This document shows positions 1 to 8,032 of a DNA stretch of 39,282 nucleotides, piece by piece. Position 1 is the stretch's first letter; every line of letters starts with the position of its first letter. Source of the DNA: Bacillota bacterium (GTDB lineage: Bacteria; Bacillota; Sulfobacillia; Sulfobacillales; Sulfobacillaceae); contig JAJZZP010000088.1 in assembly GCA_021797515.1 (NCBI GenBank), positions 1 through 39,282 of the forward strand, written 5' to 3'. Below the pieces are notes generated by a model. It was not told the DNA's origin and ran no database searches. It saw nothing but the letters and a program-made list of their open reading frames with translations. The translations under genes were made by a program, and so were the position numbers.

Positions 1-886
1 TGCGACCACATGACCCTTGTCTACGACAAGGGGAACAATTCGCAAACCAATCAAGCGGCTGTGGATGCCAGCCCGTATGGGTTCGTCGGGTCGCTGAAAG
101 CCAACCCAGTACCGGAGCTCCTGGAGATTCCGATGGACCAGTATGTCGTGCTCTCCGAGTTTGGCGATTTCCAGGCGTACCGCACGACGCGCACGGTGTT
201 GGGTGTCGAGCGCACGGTCGTGGTGACGTATAACGAATCCCTGTTTTTGGGCCAATGGCAAGGGGAATTCGCGCGACTCCGGAAGCTCTACGAGCGATTG
301 CGGACGATCCAAAAAGGACTCGACATCCCACACCGTCGGCCACCGGCCGTCGCAAGCCTGCGCAAGCGGGTGGCCGACGCGATGGCTAAGGCTGGCCCCC
401 ACCTGCAGGACTGGGTCACCACCTCGGTGGTTGAAACACAATGCGTGTATGGCGTGGGGCAATACCCATTGGGGCAAAACGATTCTCTTCACGGATCACG
501 CGGAGTGGTCGACCGCCCAAATTGTGGCGACCTACCGCGATGGGTGGCATGTGGAAGATACGTTTCGCGATAGGAAACAACCCTCCTGGCTGCACTGGCA
601 ACCGCAGTTTCACTGGACGGATGACAAAATCCGGGTACATGCGTTGGTGTGCGTGTTGGCGGTGACGCTCGCCCATCTGCTGCGCCGCGAAGTGGCGCGG
701 GCTGGGATTGACTTCAGCCTGCCCTAACTACTTCAAGAGCTCGCCCAGGTGCAAGAAGTCTTATTGGAATACCCGCCTCCCAGTCCCACAGGCGCGCGGT
801 TAACCCTTACCGATCGGACGCACCTTCAGCAGCAAATCCTTGACCACCTCAAAATTCTTGAACCGATGGCGAAACCCGTTATATAA
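1..886 (+). pseudogene. IS1634-type (IS4 superfamily) DDE transposase, 5'-cut by the window and broken
   Basis: The reading frame is open at the left edge and begins inside the protein. The segment LVYDKGNNS followed by SPYGFVGSLKANPVPELL is the core of IS1634-like DDE transposases, and GKTILFTDHAEWSTAQIV plus YRDGWHVEDTFRDRKQP is the family's C-terminal DDE block, whose final Glu lies in VEDTFR. The two halves lie in different frames: frame 1 up to about position 420-470, frame 2 afterwards, so there is an indel there. In frame 2 a TAA at 725-727 interrupts the protein, yet coding similarity continues to a second stop at 884-886, ending MAKPVI. With one frameshift and one nonsense codon this copy should be inactive. 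The family assignment comes from recognised motifs, not from a search. Confidence 0.8.
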
Positions 887-901
887 TACGACCCTATCCT
901 C

Positions 902-928
902 GAAACCCCTTGCGGCGCAAGGGGTTTC
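902..928. terminator. strong hairpin after the IS1634 remnant
   Basis: Thirteen-base perfect arms (gaaaccccttgcg and its complement) are separated by one base. There is no T-run on the + side, so it may be a bidirectional terminator or part of the insertion-sequence end. It lies 16 bases after the transposase stop. Confidence 0.45.
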
Positions 929-937
929 GCTATGCGC

Positions 938-1077
938 GATCGGCTAACTAGGAAAGTCCCGCTAGAGGATCTGGTCGTCTAGGCAGACGTTACTGACATA
1001 AAATACCACACCGTGCGGCGTTTGCGTCGGGCTTGGATAGGTTTACCCAGGCCGCAATTTAGGGAAGTTTCAGGGTA
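938..1077 (+). mobile_element. solitary 3' end of an IS110-type element (remnant)
   Basis: This stretch closely resembles, on the opposite strand, the end of the IS110 transposase at 35127 and the non-coding tail that follows it (35031-35126). A coding scrap ends with a TAG at 980-982. It is followed by shared blocks ctaggcagacgt, ataaaatacca, gcgtcgggcttggat and agtttcagggtag in the same order and nearly the same spacing. After the last block the two copies diverge, which marks the probable element end near 1077. No transposase body remains here. The copies are diverged, so this is an old remnant and not a recent duplication. Confidence 0.7.
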
Positions 1078-1345
1078 GGAAGGCTGCAGGAACAAAAAAA
1101 TATTTTCAATGAGAGTGCTTAGGTTCGTATGAGAACCAACGGATTACAGGGCGCTCCATTTCGCTCAAAGATATAGGTAATGAATAGCTTTCACGCCCCT
1201 CATCGACTAACCCAGATTTTACCACGAGGAACATTTGGTTAGGGTGCGAAATACGGGAACGATGCAAATTCAGGGAACGGACTTGCGGAATTGAGTACTA
1301 GTCATTTATCTTCCCCTGTCATGGCCAAAATTGGCGTATGTCACA
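1078..1345. other. 268-base stretch with no recognisable gene
   Basis: No ORF with a plausible start and no RNA gene was recognised. A short hairpin (ggttc/gaacc arms) lies near 1122-1137 and an A-rich patch near 1093. The stretch lies between the IS110 remnant end and the 3' end of the leftward HAD gene, and is probably decayed flank. Confidence 0.4.
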
Positions 1346-2098
1346 TTAACATAGGGGGTATTTGTAGGGACTCACGGTAGGGGCAAAGGACTCGAATTTG
1401 ACCATTGGGTTGTTGAGCGGGGTATGATAAAGGAGGTTGCGAATCAGATCTGGAAATGACCAGAAATTATGGATAATATGATCTGGGACCAATTGAGACG
1501 GGGAGATGGGGTCGTAGCGATCTTCTGCGGTTTGTTCAGACTGGCAGAGCACGGCGATGGTTCGGGCGCGTTTGGCCGCCAGCACATCGTGAAACATGCG
1601 GTCTCCCACATGACATAAGACAGAGCCAGGAAAGGATAAAAATACCGACGGATCTGGTTTGCACACCGATTTGTCATCCGTTGTGACAATGGTCTCAAAT
1701 ATGGTGTCCCAGTGCAGGCTTTTTAGGTAAGGCACCTGATTGGCCCATAGCCCATTGGTAACAATGCCCAGCCGTACCGGGAGGGTTGTCAATGCACTCA
1801 GCATCCATAAGACTCCAGGCAGAGTTAGTGACGCGATGGAGTCCCATGGTACGGTGTGAGGGTCCGGTAGGCTTAGGCCGTAGACGGTTGCTACGATGTC
1901 GGCCCAGTTATAGGCGCCTGCCCAATCTCCCCTTTGCCAGCGGCGATTGCCTTCTGCGGCCAGTGGCTGCCAAACTCGAAGCCAGTCTACACCGCGACGT
2001 CTAGCTTGGGCACGGATCCATGGCCTCAAATGCAAACGCCAATAAGGGTTGTGCAGTAAGGTACCGTCAACGTCAAATGTGATCCAAGGTTTGCTCAT
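1346..2098 (-). CDS. HAD-superfamily hydrolase (subfamily IA type)
   Basis: A cytosolic phosphatase-type HAD protein of about 250 residues. The four HAD motifs are visible: DVDGTLL near the N-terminus (nucleophile and acid/base Asp), VTNG in the middle (motif II), CKPDPSVF (motif III Lys) and CHVGDRMFHDVLAA (motif IV acidic pair). The substrate cannot be told from sequence. The frame is open further upstream, but the start is placed at ATG 2098 because a GGGGAGG ribosome binding site lies just before it and the DxDGT motif then falls at its usual distance from the N-terminus. It is transcribed divergently from aspartokinase across a gap of about 120 bases. Confidence 0.8.
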   Translation of the reverse strand: MSKPWITFDVDGTLLHNPYWRLHLRPWIRAQARRRGVDWLRVWQPLAAEGNRRWQRGDWAGAYNWADIVATVYGLSLPDPHTVPWDSIASLTLPGVLWMLSALTTLPVRLGIVTNGLWANQVPYLKSLHWDTIFETIVTTDDKSVCKPDPSVFLSFPGSVLCHVGDRMFHDVLAAKRARTIAVLCQSEQTAEDRYDPISPSQLVPDHIIHNFWSFPDLIRNLLYHTPLNNPMVKFESFAPTVSPYKYPLC

Positions 2099-2169
2099 CG
2101 AAAACCACCTCCCCTGGGTAAAAATTTGCTGTAACTCAGTGTAACATGTTCCGAATTTCACATGACTTC

Positions 2170-2178
2170 TGATATGAT
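2170..2178 (+). promoter_or_regulatory. extended -10 promoter candidate for aspartokinase
   Basis: TGATATGAT matches the extended -10 pattern TGnTATnAT, with a poor -35 upstream. It would give a short leader; no lysine riboswitch is visible, although one controls lysC in Bacillus. Confidence 0.4.
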
Positions 2179-2220
2179 AAAGCGATAAACAAGTGACCCG
2201 TGGGAAAGGAGCTTTTGCCG

Positions 2221-3456
2221 TTGTTGCTGGTTCAAAAATTTGGCGGTAGTTCGGTCGCTACTGCTCATCATATTGCCGAAGTAGCACGTAAAATTCAACA
2301 GGTTGTCGAAGAAGGGCACCAAGTTGTGGTGGTCGCCTCGGCCATGGGAGACAGCACAGACCACTTGGTGGACTTGGCGGCCCAGTTGTCAACGATGCCA
2401 TCGGGACGTGAGATGGATGCGCTTCTATCCACGGGCGAATTGGTCACCGTGGCGCTGTTGGCCATGACTTTGGAACAAAATGGCGTGCCTGCACGTTCTT
2501 TTTCAGGGGGACAAGCAGGCATCAAGACATCATACGATTTTGGCCGTGCCCGTATTGAGGCGATTGACCCGGGTCCATTGCGGCGAGCCCTCGCCGCTGG
2601 CATTACCCCCGTCGTGGCAGGATTTCAAGGAGTAACCGCCAGCGGCGATGTCGCGACTTTAGGACGCGGCGGTTCTGATTTGACGGCCATCGCCTTGGCG
2701 GGTGCCTTAAAGGCGGACCGATGCGAGATTTATTCCGATGTAGCGGGAGTATATACGGCGGATCCGCGCATTGTTCCCAACGCTACTCCACTCAGTTCAC
2801 TGAGTTACGACGAAATGTTGGAGTTGGCCAGCCAGGGGGCCCAGGTTTTGCAAACGCAAGCAGTGGAGTATGCCAAAGGACACCAGGTGGTGATTCACGC
2901 GCGCTCCACGTTCCGGGATGAACCCGGAACCCAAATTGAAGCCGAACCTGTCATTCCGGTAAAACCTGCGGTGACCGCCGTGGCCTTAAATCGTCATGTG
3001 GCCAAAATCGGCTTACTGGGAGTGCCTGACTATCCCGGTGTTGCGGCTTATCTATTTTCGTCACTAGCCAACCATGGCATAAACATCGAACTGGTAATCC
3101 AATCTCTGTCTCACGACAAACTCAATGACATTGCCTTTACGATTAGCGAACACGACGTGCCCAAAGCCAAGCCCGTTGTCCAAGAGTGCTTGACTCATTT
3201 GAAGGGACAGTCAGTGATCATTGATGATAAGGTGGCCAAAGTTTCGGCTGTAGGGTCGGGAATGCTGGGGCGCCCGGGTGTGGCCGCAACCTTGTTTCAA
3301 GCATTGGCGGATGCAGGAATTAACATTCAAATGATCGGTACCTCAGAAATTAAGATATCGTGCATTGTGGACAGAAATGATGCCGACCGGGCTCTAGCGC
3401 ATATTCATCATGCGTTTGGACTAGATGGGACCGAAGACGTTATCGAGGACGCCTAA
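2221..3456 (+). CDS. lysC: aspartate kinase
   Basis: Phosphorylates L-aspartate, the first step towards lysine/diaminopimelate, threonine and methionine. The protein has the kinase signature VQKFGGSSVA at the N-terminus, GRGGSDLTAIALA and DVAGVYTADPRIVP in the kinase core, and two C-terminal ACT domains (GVPDYPGVAAYLFSSLANHG and GRPGVAATLFQALADAGINI), which usually bind lysine or threonine for feedback control. Length is about 411 residues, normal for a monofunctional bacterial enzyme. The frame is open from a GTG at 2200, but the GGGAAAGGAG ribosome binding site at 2202-2211 overlaps that region, so a TTG start at 2221 (MLLVQKFGG) is preferred; TTG at 2215 or 2224 is possible. It stands alone, with its terminator shared by the convergent deoC. 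Confidence 0.93.
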   Translation: MLLVQKFGGSSVATAHHIAEVARKIQQVVEEGHQVVVVASAMGDSTDHLVDLAAQLSTMPSGREMDALLSTGELVTVALLAMTLEQNGVPARSFSGGQAGIKTSYDFGRARIEAIDPGPLRRALAAGITPVVAGFQGVTASGDVATLGRGGSDLTAIALAGALKADRCEIYSDVAGVYTADPRIVPNATPLSSLSYDEMLELASQGAQVLQTQAVEYAKGHQVVIHARSTFRDEPGTQIEAEPVIPVKPAVTAVALNRHVAKIGLLGVPDYPGVAAYLFSSLANHGINIELVIQSLSHDKLNDIAFTISEHDVPKAKPVVQECLTHLKGQSVIIDDKVAKVSAVGSGMLGRPGVAATLFQALADAGINIQMIGTSEIKISCIVDRNDADRALAHIHHAFGLDGTEDVIEDA

Positions 3457-3459
3457 AGA

Positions 3460-3493
3460 AACCGAGGGCGGAAAATGGTTTTTGCCCTCGGTT
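3460..3493. terminator. bidirectional terminator between lysC and deoC
   Basis: Ten-base perfect arms aaccgagggc and gccctcggtt lie either side of a 14-base loop, with A-rich and T-rich edges. The hairpin fills the short convergent gap between the aspartokinase stop and the deoC stop, so it can serve both genes. Confidence 0.8.
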
Positions 3494-3499
3494 ACGGTT

Positions 3500-4174
3500 T
3501 TAGGATTGGGTGCTGGGCCATTCCGCTAAAATGTTTACCGAACGTGACAATCCTAACCGAGTTGCTCCGGCGGCTACCATTGCCATGGCATCGGCTAAGG
3601 TTCGGATGCCTCCCGACGCTTTTACCCCTATTGCCTCTGGTGCGGATTCACGCATGATTCGCACGGCATCGACATCGGCTCCAGGAGCGCCAAAGCCGGT
3701 AGAGGTTTTCACCATATCGGCCCCTGCATCGACCACGAGCAGAGTACCTCGATGAATTTGTTCCGGGGTTAGCCATCCGGTCTCCAAAATCACCTTGAGA
3801 AAAATTTGCGAGCCTAAGGTCCGCTTTAACAGACGGATTTCCTCGTGCACTTCCTCGTACCGTTTGCCTAAAAACAATCCTAAATTCCAGACCACATCAA
3901 TTTCGGTGGCGCCATCACGGCACGCTTGTTCGGCTTCGGCAACTTTTCCCGCCATATTGGCTTGCCCTAACGGGAATCCCACCGTGGCTGCAATGCGCGG
4001 CGCCTCTGACGAAGGCAAACAACTTTTGGCGTATTGTACATATCCGCTATTCACGCAAATCGCACCGAACTGGTGTTCTACGGCCTCGTTGGCGAGACGA
4101 GCGATATCGGCGGGTGTAACCTTGGGGTCGAGAAGGGTATGGTCAATGATGTGGGCTAGCTCAATTTTTGTCAT
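3500..4174 (-). CDS. deoC: deoxyribose-phosphate aldolase
   Basis: Cleaves 2-deoxyribose-5-phosphate to glyceraldehyde-3-phosphate and acetaldehyde in deoxynucleoside salvage. The 224-residue TIM-barrel protein shows the family landmarks in order: IDHTLLDPKVT at the N-terminus, ICVNSGYV, GFPLG, EIDVVWNLG, LKVILETGWLT, VKTSTGFG (Schiff-base Lys) and GVKASGGIRT (second catalytic Lys). The ATG start has a GGAGG site six bases upstream. No other nucleoside catabolism gene is adjacent. Length and motifs are complete, so it should be active. Confidence 0.96.
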   Translation of the reverse strand: MTKIELAHIIDHTLLDPKVTPADIARLANEAVEHQFGAICVNSGYVQYAKSCLPSSEAPRIAATVGFPLGQANMAGKVAEAEQACRDGATEIDVVWNLGLFLGKRYEEVHEEIRLLKRTLGSQIFLKVILETGWLTPEQIHRGTLLVVDAGADMVKTSTGFGAPGADVDAVRIMRESAPEAIGVKASGGIRTLADAMAMVAAGATRLGLSRSVNILAEWPSTQS

Positions 4175-4394
4175 GAAAGTCCTCCGTGTCCAGAGAAAAT
4201 GGCGGCGAAGATGTCTATAACTGTCATTTTCCCATATTTCTGGCGTATGCCAGATAATGGTGCTAATCCCGGGGATTCTCCTAAATCCTTCGGTGCTTTA
4301 TATTATACTCTGACCGTGAACCACCGATCTGCGCTCACGGTTTAGTTGCCAGAACCGTGTCGCAATGGTACGGTGATTTGAGGAGGGGAAGCGT

Positions 4395-5579
4395 GTGGAC
4401 GTCCTTAATATTAAACCGCGATTGCTGTTGGGCCCAGGTCCTTCACCAGTGCCGTTTGCGGTTCGCCGGGCGATGTGCGAACCTGTGATTGGGCATATGG
4501 ATCCACAATTCTTCGCTATTGTTGATGAAGTGCAATCCATGATGCGGACGGTGTTTGGCACTGCCAATCGCTTGACCTTGCCAGTCTCTGGCACCGGAAG
4601 TGCAGGAATGGAAACCGCTATTGTCAATTTTGTTGAACCGGGAGACACGGTAATTGTTGTGGTGGCTGGCGTGTTTGGCGGCCGCATTGCCGAAGCCGTT
4701 GACAAAATTGGGGCTCATGCAGTTCGCTTGGAAGTGCCTTGGGGCCAATCTGCCAGTCTGGAGCAACTCAAAAGCTTGTTGCGCGATCATCCAGAGACCC
4801 GCCTAGTCGCGGTGGTTATGGCGGAAACCTCTACAGGAGTGTTGCAGCCATTGACGGGATGGGCCGCCGAGGTGCATCGAGCGGGAGCTCTCCTTTTGGT
4901 GGACACCGTTACCTCGCTTGGTGGCATGCCAGTGGATGTCGACACACAGGAATTTGATGTCGTGTTTTCCGGGACCCAAAAATGTTTGTCGGCGCCTCCG
5001 GGACTGAGTCCATTTACGGCCTCGGAAAGAGCACTGGAGAGACTTGACCATAGGAATACTCCGGTCCCTTCATGGTATTTTGATATTGCGGCCTTCCGGC
5101 ACTATTGGGGGCAAAACCGGGTCTATCACCACACCGCCCCCATTAGCATGATTTATGGGCTCCATGAGGCGCTGAGACTGGTTCTGGAGGAAGGTCTAAA
5201 CGAGCGCTACGCACGTCACCGAATCGTGGCAGGCGCACTATGGGCGGGCTTGCAAGCTATGGGGTTTGAATTGTTAGTGGACGCGGCTATCCGATTACCA
5301 TCGGTGACGACCGTACGAATTCCCCTTGAAGTGGATGAGAAGCGCGTTCGTTCCGAGTTGTTGCAATATGACGGAATTGAGATAGCAGGCGGACTGGGGA
5401 GTTTGTCCGGTAAAATTTGGCGAATCGGTATCATGGGACACGGAGCGAAGCTGTCGAATATGATAGAGTTATTAGTGGCTCTACGCCAACGGTTGGCTGA
5501 CCAGGGGCGGGATGTGCCGTCAGGAGTTGCGGCGGCTGAAGCTGCTTACAGAGCCGACAATAGGCAAGGAGCTAAATAA
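4395..5579 (+). CDS. class V PLP-dependent aminotransferase (alanine/serine-glyoxylate type)
   Basis: A fold-type I PLP enzyme of 394 residues that probably transfers an amino group from alanine or serine to glyoxylate, giving glycine. Visible landmarks are LLGPGPSPVP at the N-terminus, GHMDPQF, GSGSAGMETAIVNFVEPGD, the Asp of LLVDTVTSLGGMPVDVD, and SGTQKCLSAPPGL carrying the PLP-binding Lys. The start is GTG at 4395, preceded by a GAGGAGGGG site. It is followed after only a few bases by the mannose-1-phosphate guanylyltransferase, so they are probably co-transcribed, although the metabolic link is not obvious. Alanine versus serine as donor cannot be decided. Confidence 0.88.
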   Translation: MDVLNIKPRLLLGPGPSPVPFAVRRAMCEPVIGHMDPQFFAIVDEVQSMMRTVFGTANRLTLPVSGTGSAGMETAIVNFVEPGDTVIVVVAGVFGGRIAEAVDKIGAHAVRLEVPWGQSASLEQLKSLLRDHPETRLVAVVMAETSTGVLQPLTGWAAEVHRAGALLLVDTVTSLGGMPVDVDTQEFDVVFSGTQKCLSAPPGLSPFTASERALERLDHRNTPVPSWYFDIAAFRHYWGQNRVYHHTAPISMIYGLHEALRLVLEEGLNERYARHRIVAGALWAGLQAMGFELLVDAAIRLPSVTTVRIPLEVDEKRVRSELLQYDGIEIAGGLGSLSGKIWRIGIMGHGAKLSNMIELLVALRQRLADQGRDVPSGVAAAEAAYRADNRQGAK

Positions 5580-5582
5580 TCA

Positions 5583-6635
5583 ATGGCGCGATGGCTGATA
5601 ATTTTAGCGGGTGGGCGAGGAGAACGATTTTGGCCGCTGTCCCGCATGATGCATCCAAAGCAATTTTTGACTCTCATGGGCGATCGCAGCATGATCCGCA
5701 GCACGAGAGATCGAGTACGGCCGCTAATTGATCCTTCTCATACCTGGGTCGTGACGGGGCAAGATTATGTACGCAAGGTCCAAGCTAATTTGCCGGACGT
5801 CCCTTCGAGCCACATATTGGGAGAACCTGTAGGTCGTAACACGGCCCCGTCGATTGCCTGGGCCACAGCCCATATTCAACAGGTGGATCCCGACGGTACA
5901 CTCTTGGTTCTGCCGTCTGACCACATGATTCAACAAGAGGAACATTTCCGGAAACTTGTCGTTAAGGCAATGAACTCGGCGGAACAATATGGGGGGTTTT
6001 ACACGTTTGGCATTGTACCGACACATCCTGAAACCGGATATGGCTACATCGAGCATGACGGTATGGCTTTTGGTGATTCTTTTGTGCTCACAGTGCACCA
6101 ATTTATCGAAAAACCTCCATTGGAAGACGCCGAGGGCATGGTGGCATCTGGAACCTATTTTTGGAACTCGGGCATGTTTGTCTTCAAAGTGAGCGAACTG
6201 ATGACCGCAGTCGAGCAATATCTGCCCGAATTGCACCGAGGATTGGTGGCACTTGTGGCAGAGCCAGATCATGTAAACGAAATTTTCCCGGAACTGCCCC
6301 AGGTTTCGATTGACCACGGAATCATGGAACGGGTGGAGAATGTTTACGTACTGCCAGCGGAAATAGGGTGGGACGATGTCGGTACATTTGCCGCTCTAGC
6401 CAGGCATCTGCCCCGCAATGATGAGCAAAACGCCGCCAAAGGCCACGCGATCTTTGTCGATAGTCAAAACGTCACGGCTATCAGCGAAGGACCCGTGGTC
6501 TCATTTGTTGGTGTGAAAGATCTTTTTGTGGTGGCGACAAAAGATGCCGTATTGATATTGTCTCCAGAGCGCAGCCAGGATGTTCGCAAGGTAGTGCAAG
6601 CCTTAAAAGAGGCTCAGCATGATCATTTGTTATGA
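5583..6635 (+). CDS. manC: mannose-1-phosphate guanylyltransferase
   Basis: Makes GDP-mannose from GTP and mannose-1-phosphate for cell-surface polysaccharide. The 350-residue protein has the nucleotidyltransferase signature LAGGRGERFWPLSR with the conserved PKQF, then EPVGRNTAPSIAWA, LPSDHMI, ETGYGYIE, FIEKP, WNSGMFVF and GWDDVGTF, all typical of ManC/RfbM enzymes. It lacks the C-terminal cupin isomerase domain of bifunctional ManC proteins, so it is monofunctional. It follows the aminotransferase stop by about five bases and lies just ahead of galU, forming a nucleotide-sugar pair. Confidence 0.93.
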   Translation: MARWLIILAGGRGERFWPLSRMMHPKQFLTLMGDRSMIRSTRDRVRPLIDPSHTWVVTGQDYVRKVQANLPDVPSSHILGEPVGRNTAPSIAWATAHIQQVDPDGTLLVLPSDHMIQQEEHFRKLVVKAMNSAEQYGGFYTFGIVPTHPETGYGYIEHDGMAFGDSFVLTVHQFIEKPPLEDAEGMVASGTYFWNSGMFVFKVSELMTAVEQYLPELHRGLVALVAEPDHVNEIFPELPQVSIDHGIMERVENVYVLPAEIGWDDVGTFAALARHLPRNDEQNAAKGHAIFVDSQNVTAISEGPVVSFVGVKDLFVVATKDAVLILSPERSQDVRKVVQALKEAQHDHLL

Positions 6636-6661
6636 TGTCTAAATGCAGGGAGGAGGTTGGC

Positions 6662-7540
6662 ATGATAATCCAAAAAGCGGTGATCCCGGCTGCCGGATTA
6701 GGCACTAGATTTTTGCCGGCAACCAAGGCGCAACCTAAAGAAATGATACCCTTGATAGACACGCCAACGATCCAGTTAATCGTTGAGGAAGCGGTGGGTT
6801 CCGGTATCGAGGACATTTTGGTCGTGATCGGGCGTGACAAAGGCAGTATCGAAGACCATTTTGATCGGGCGCCAGAACTCGAAGAATTTCTCAAGTTACG
6901 TGGCAAAGAGGATTTGTTGGAAGTGGTCCACCATGTTAGTCATTTGGCGGATTTACACTTTATCAGACAAAAATTTCCCAAGGGATTAGGACATGCAGTC
7001 TTGTCGGCACAGCGACACATTGGGCAAGAGCCGTTTGCCGTATTGCTGGGTGATGATGTGATGGTCGGAGAACCGCCGGTGCTGGCGCAACTGACACAAA
7101 AATGGCACCCAGGGATAAACGTAGTGGCGCTGCAACAGGTGAGCCGAGAAGAGGCTAGTCGTTATGGGATTGCATTTGGTGAATGGAATCCTGATGGGAC
7201 CTTGCAAATTAGTCATTTGATAGAAAAACCGACTTCAGACAAGGTGGGGGCCCATCCCATGGCGGTGATGGGTCGTTATGTATTGGATCCCGCGATATTT
7301 TCCGCTTTGGAAGACACCGTGCCTGGTGCCGGTGGCGAAATTCAGTTGACTGATGCGCTTGATGTAATGGCACGTCAAGGGGCCTTGATTGGGGTGCCAT
7401 TTGTGGGTAAGCGGTTTGACGTGGGCGAAAAAATGGGATTTGTCAAGGCTACGGTAGAGGTCGCATTGCTGCGGCCCGACCTAAAGGACGAATTTTTGTC
7501 ATACTTGCGCCAACTAGTTGAGGAATTGGCCTTGCGTTAG
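6662..7540 (+). CDS. galU: UTP-glucose-1-phosphate uridylyltransferase
   Basis: Forms UDP-glucose from UTP and glucose-1-phosphate. The N-terminal signature is VIPAAGLGTRFLPATKAQPK, followed by LGDDVM, HLIEKP, GRYVLDPAIF and GGEIQLTDAL, with the C-terminal GKRFDVGEKMGFVKA. Length is about 292 residues, standard for bacterial GalU. The frame is open from 6632, overlapping manC, but ATG 6662 is chosen because a GGGAGGAGG site lies a few bases before it and the signature then starts at residue 5. It is the last gene of the operon. Confidence 0.94.
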   Translation: MIIQKAVIPAAGLGTRFLPATKAQPKEMIPLIDTPTIQLIVEEAVGSGIEDILVVIGRDKGSIEDHFDRAPELEEFLKLRGKEDLLEVVHHVSHLADLHFIRQKFPKGLGHAVLSAQRHIGQEPFAVLLGDDVMVGEPPVLAQLTQKWHPGINVVALQQVSREEASRYGIAFGEWNPDGTLQISHLIEKPTSDKVGAHPMAVMGRYVLDPAIFSALEDTVPGAGGEIQLTDALDVMARQGALIGVPFVGKRFDVGEKMGFVKATVEVALLRPDLKDEFLSYLRQLVEELALR

Positions 7541-8032
7541 GCGTCGAGTTATGTTTGCTGTTCATATTTCGCGCTGCATCTGTTTTTGTCGGAAATCCGG
7601 GTCTTGTTTTGGGTTCAGGCGGTTTTACCGTTGGAGCAGGAGTTCCTGGTTATGGCGGGTGGCGCCGTTTCTGCCTTCACCAACGCTCAACCCTTTGGAC
7701 AGACATAGAGTTGTCATGTGGTATTTTTTTGTTGCTCGGATCGCGCTTTGTGGGCATATGCCGCGGCATTGCGATTTGTTTCGGTTAGCGTTAGGAAAGA
7801 GACTGATTACGACCATTGCCGAGTTGATTTTGCATCACGGGCAGCCAAAAGCCGGGTTGACGGGGCGTCTATTGCGGCTTCATGTCTCTGCTGTTGGCCT
7901 TACCGCAGTGTTGTGGGAAGGCCACAGATGAGGATCTTGTCGACAAGTCTTGATGCAGGGTCGTCAATCTTTAACAGATTTAGTGGTGTCTCTCCGTTAC
8001 AGTACCCGTGAGGGTTGGACGGAGGGGTTTTT
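7541..8032. other. 492-base gap before spoIIE; at most one doubtful 71-codon ORF
   Basis: No tRNA or rRNA was recognised, although tRNA genes lie upstream of spoIIE in Bacillus. An ATG at 7716 opens 71 codons ending at 7931 (MWYFFVARIALCG...), but there is no good ribosome binding site and I recognise no family, so it may be chance or the tail of a decayed gene. The last hundred bases contain the palindrome listed at 7936 and are probably the spoIIE promoter region. Confidence 0.4.
7936..7947. promoter_or_regulatory. palindrome resembling two overlapping Spo0A boxes upstream of spoIIE
   Basis: cttgtcgacaag is a perfect 12-base palindrome. Each strand contains TTGTCGAC, which matches the Spo0A box TTGTCGAA at seven of eight positions. 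It lies about 86 bases before the spoIIE start. Spo0A~P activates spoIIE in Bacillus. No clear -10/-35 pair was found beside it. Confidence 0.4.

Noticed and set aside
930..1345. Possible T-box, lysine or c-di-AMP riboswitch in the left gap.
   Set aside because: No T-box sequence or other riboswitch core was found, and the nearest downstream gene is on the opposite strand. The first part is explained by the IS110 remnant.
4296..4310. TATTATACT / TATAAT-like sequence between deoC and the aminotransferase.
   Set aside because: It can be read as a -10 on either strand, but neither direction has a -35 at proper spacing, so it was not listed as a promoter.
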